Below are positions 5,584 through 7,800 of a stretch of DNA of 7,800 nucleotides, one piece after another. The notes beneath the pieces were generated by a model. It made no database searches. It saw only the letters and a program-made list of their open reading frames with translations, and was not told where the DNA came from. Origin of the DNA: CAYLZN01 sp964387935 (GTDB taxonomy: Bacteria; Acidobacteriota; Vicinamibacteria; Vicinamibacterales; JAFNAJ01); the NCBI GenBank assembly GCA_964387935.1, contig CAYLZN010000280.1, positions 1 to 7,800 of the forward strand. Reading direction: 5' to 3'. A program made the position numbers and the translations under genes. Each line of letters starts with the position of its first letter. Position 1 is the first letter of the stretch.

Positions 5584-7800
5584 ATGGTGTCCGAGGACCG
5601 CATCCTTGCGCTGATGCGCGGGAAGGTCACGCATCCCGCCACGGCGTCGGAACTGATGCGCCTGCTCCGCGTCCCACGGGATCAGCGCCAGGCGCTGCGC
5701 CGGACGCTCAGGGGCCTCGTCGCCCGGGGAGCGCTCGTCGAGACGCGGGGGCGGCACTACGGCGTGCCCGACCGCATGGACCTCGTCCCCGGGCGTCTCT
5801 CCGCGCACCCGGACGGCTACGGCTTCGTGCAGCCCGACCAGCCGATCGACGGGGTCGATGGCGATGTGTACGTGTCGCGCGTCCACCTCGCCGACGCGAT
5901 GCACGGCGACCGCGTCCTCGTGCGCGTGGAGCATCGGCGCGACGACGGCCGGGCCGAAGGGCGGATCGTGCGCGTGCTCGAGCGCGCCTCCACGCGGGTC
6001 GTCGGACGCTACGACGTGGATCGAGGCGGCGCGTGCTTCGTGGCGCCTTTCGACCACCGGCTGGCCATGGCCGTCCAGGTGCCGCGGGGTGAAGAGCGCG
6101 GGGCGCATCCCGGGGACATGGTGACCGTCGAGATCACGCGCTGGCCCACGGCGGCGCGCCCGCCCCTCGGGCGCGTCGTCGAGGTCCTCGGGCCGATCGA
6201 CGCACCCGGCGTGGACACGACCATCATCATCCGCAAGCACGGCATCCCGGACGCGCACCCGGCGGAGGTCGAAACCGAGGCCAGGCGGCTCGGGACCGAG
6301 GTGCGCCCGAAGGACGTCGCCGGGCGGACCGATTTTCGCGATCGCGTGGTCGTGACCATCGACGGTGAGCACGCGCGCGACTTCGACGATGCCGTGTCCA
6401 TCGAGCGCCTGGCGAACGGTCACTACTGGCTGGGCGTGCACATCGCCGACGTAGCCCATTACGTGCGGCCGGGTTCAGCGCTCGACGAGGACGCCCGCGC
6501 CCGAGGCACGTCGGTGTACTTCCCCGACCGCGCCGTGCACATGTTCCCGGCCTCCCTGGCCACGGGCCTGTGCAGCCTGCGCCCGCACGTGGACCGCCTC
6601 GTGCAGTCGTGCCTCATGGAGGTCGATGCGGAGGGCACGGTCGTCCGCGCCGAATTCCACGATGGCGTGATCCACAGTACCGCGCGGCTGACCTACACGG
6701 AGGTGAACGCGATCCTGACAGACGGCGACCCGTCGGTCACCGCGCGGTACGAAGGGCTGGTGCCGACCCTGCACCTCATGAAGGAACTCTTCGACGTCCT
6801 CCACGCGCGCCGGCGGCGTCGCGGCGCCATCGACTTCGACTTGCCGGAGCCCGAGGTGCTGCTCGATGCCGAAGGCTGCATCGAGGACATCGTCGCGTCC
6901 GAGCGCAACGTGGCGCACAAGCTGATCGAGGAGTTCATGCTGCTGGCCAACGAGACCGTTGCCAGTCACCTCGACCGACACGAGGCTCCCGCCCTCTACC
7001 GGATCCACGAGAGGCCAGACGTCCTCAAGGTCACGGTCTTCGAGGACTTCCTGGCGACGCTGGGCTATTCCCTGTCGTGCGCCCCTGAGGCGGTCCGGCC
7101 TGCGCATTTCCAGCGCGTGATCGACCGGATGCGCGGGCGGCCCGAGGAGCGTCCCATCGCGCTGCTGATGCTGCGGACCATGCAGAAGGCCCGGTACGAC
7201 GCCGGCTGCCTGGGGCATTTCGGCCTGGCGACGGAGACGTACACGCACTTCACCTCCCCGATTCGGCGCTACCCCGACCTCGTCGTGCACCGCGCACTCA
7301 GGACGCTGCGACAGGGCGGACCCGAGGGCGAGGACTTCGAGGGGCGTGCCGACGAACTCCCGGAGATCGCGCGGCACGCCTCGGAGATGGAGCGCAGGGC
7401 CGACGAGGCCGAGCGGGAGCTCGTGCAGTGGAAGAAGGTGCGCTTCATGGCCGACAAGGTCGGCGAGCACTTCGACGGCTTCGTGACCGGCGTGGCGGCC
7501 TTCGGGCTCTTCGTCGAGCTGGTCGAGCACTTCGTCGAAGGGCTCGTCCACGTGTCGAGCATGGCTGACGACTACTATCGGTTTCTCGAGCGGGCGCATG
7601 CGCTCAAAGGGGAGAGCACGTCCAGGACGTACCGGCTCGGAGACCGCGTCACCGTGCAGGTGCTGCGCGTGGACCAGGAGCGACGGCAGGTGGACCTCGG
7701 GCTGGTGGAGATCCTTCACGCGGTGCGCGCGTCGGCGCGCGCGCGCGGCGCCCGGCGATCGCGCCCGCACGGCGACGCAGTCGCCCGGCCGGCCAAGGGC
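5584..7800 (+). CDS. rnr: Ribonuclease R (RNB-family 3'-5' exoribonuclease), 3' end beyond window
   Basis: Processive hydrolytic 3'-5' exoribonuclease that degrades structured RNA, including rRNA fragments and mRNA, in the cytoplasm. The frame is open for 739 codons from ATG 5584 to the right edge. The family is about 750-820 aa, so little is missing. Domains in order are an N-terminal helix-turn-helix (about 1-62), cold-shock domain 1 (about 69-118, GYGFVQPD), cold-shock domain 2 (about 141-205), the RNB catalytic domain (about 245-573) and an S1 domain (about 628-708, GVAAFGLFVEL and EGLVHVSSM). The tail then becomes Arg/Ala-rich. The four metal-binding aspartates are present in IDGEHARDFDDAV (D260, D266, D268, D269, equivalent to E. 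coli D272, D278, D280, D281), as is Tyr312 (E. coli Tyr324) and HFTSPIRRYPDL (555-566). Residue 263 is His where E. coli has a non-catalytic Asp. The extra N-terminal and cold-shock domains favour RNase R over RNase II. The start is ATG 5584, with no Shine-Dalgarno motif. Confidence 0.96.
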   Translation, partial: MVSEDRILALMRGKVTHPATASELMRLLRVPRDQRQALRRTLRGLVARGALVETRGRHYGVPDRMDLVPGRLSAHPDGYGFVQPDQPIDGVDGDVYVSRVHLADAMHGDRVLVRVEHRRDDGRAEGRIVRVLERASTRVVGRYDVDRGGACFVAPFDHRLAMAVQVPRGEERGAHPGDMVTVEITRWPTAARPPLGRVVEVLGPIDAPGVDTTIIIRKHGIPDAHPAEVETEARRLGTEVRPKDVAGRTDFRDRVVVTIDGEHARDFDDAVSIERLANGHYWLGVHIADVAHYVRPGSALDEDARARGTSVYFPDRAVHMFPASLATGLCSLRPHVDRLVQSCLMEVDAEGTVVRAEFHDGVIHSTARLTYTEVNAILTDGDPSVTARYEGLVPTLHLMKELFDVLHARRRRRGAIDFDLPEPEVLLDAEGCIEDIVASERNVAHKLIEEFMLLANETVASHLDRHEAPALYRIHERPDVLKVTVFEDFLATLGYSLSCAPEAVRPAHFQRVIDRMRGRPEERPIALLMLRTMQKARYDAGCLGHFGLATETYTHFTSPIRRYPDLVVHRALRTLRQGGPEGEDFEGRADELPEIARHASEMERRADEAERELVQWKKVRFMADKVGEHFDGFVTGVAAFGLFVELVEHFVEGLVHVSSMADDYYRFLERAHALKGESTSRTYRLGDRVTVQVLRVDQERRQVDLGLVEILHAVRASARARGARRSRPHGDAVARPAKG

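Noticed and set aside
7725..7760. GCGC-rich run near the right edge as a repeat or hairpin element
   Set aside because: It codes for the Arg/Ala-rich tail usual at the C-terminus of RNase R and needs no other explanation.

Overview
The window is a compact, very GC-rich (about 70%) stretch of bacterial chromosome with every supported gene on the + strand. Third codon positions are almost all G or C. The gene set is housekeeping: ATP-type PEP carboxykinase, GatB, FtsE, FtsX, a MOFRL-family glycerate 2-kinase and RNase R. This mix, the GC content and the protein style fit an Acidobacteriota-like bacterium, perhaps class Vicinamibacteria. That placement is a judgement from sequence character, not a database match. 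There is no sign of phage, plasmid, CRISPR, tRNA or rRNA.

Layout. Bases 2-700 are the C-terminal part of pckA, cut by the left edge. gatB (720-2165) follows and is linked to pckA by an 8-codon mini-ORF that overlaps the stop of one and the start of the other. gatB, ftsE (2162-2821) and ftsX (2818-3720) are joined by two GTGA stop/start overlaps, so tRNA-dependent amidation and the divisome ABC system appear to be co-translated. Just after ftsX lies a good sigma70-type promoter (TTGACA, 18-bp spacer, TAGACT). A leader of about 100 nt follows, then a small unrecognised gene (about 77 aa, 3862-4095). A glycerate 2-kinase gene (4259-5566) comes next. The rnr gene for RNase R (5584 to the right edge, no stop reached) fills the rest and seems to have its own -10 element placed for a leaderless mRNA.

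The most unusual feature is a 166-bp imperfect palindrome (4092-4257) that fills the gap between the small gene and the glycerate kinase gene. Its outer 20 bp are perfectly inverted and pairing continues inward for about another 20 positions. It begins and ends with CTAG. If CTAG is a target duplication, removing the element leaves the small gene's TAG stop one base from the glycerate kinase GTG. This looks like a small non-autonomous (MITE-like) insertion at a tight gene junction. The element also supplies the apparent Shine-Dalgarno sequence of the kinase, inside a stem that could hide it.

Metabolically, PEP carboxykinase and glycerate 2-kinase both feed the PEP/2-phosphoglycerate node, but they lie in different transcription units here. 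The rest is ordinary core genome. I see no multi-gene novel system in this window.
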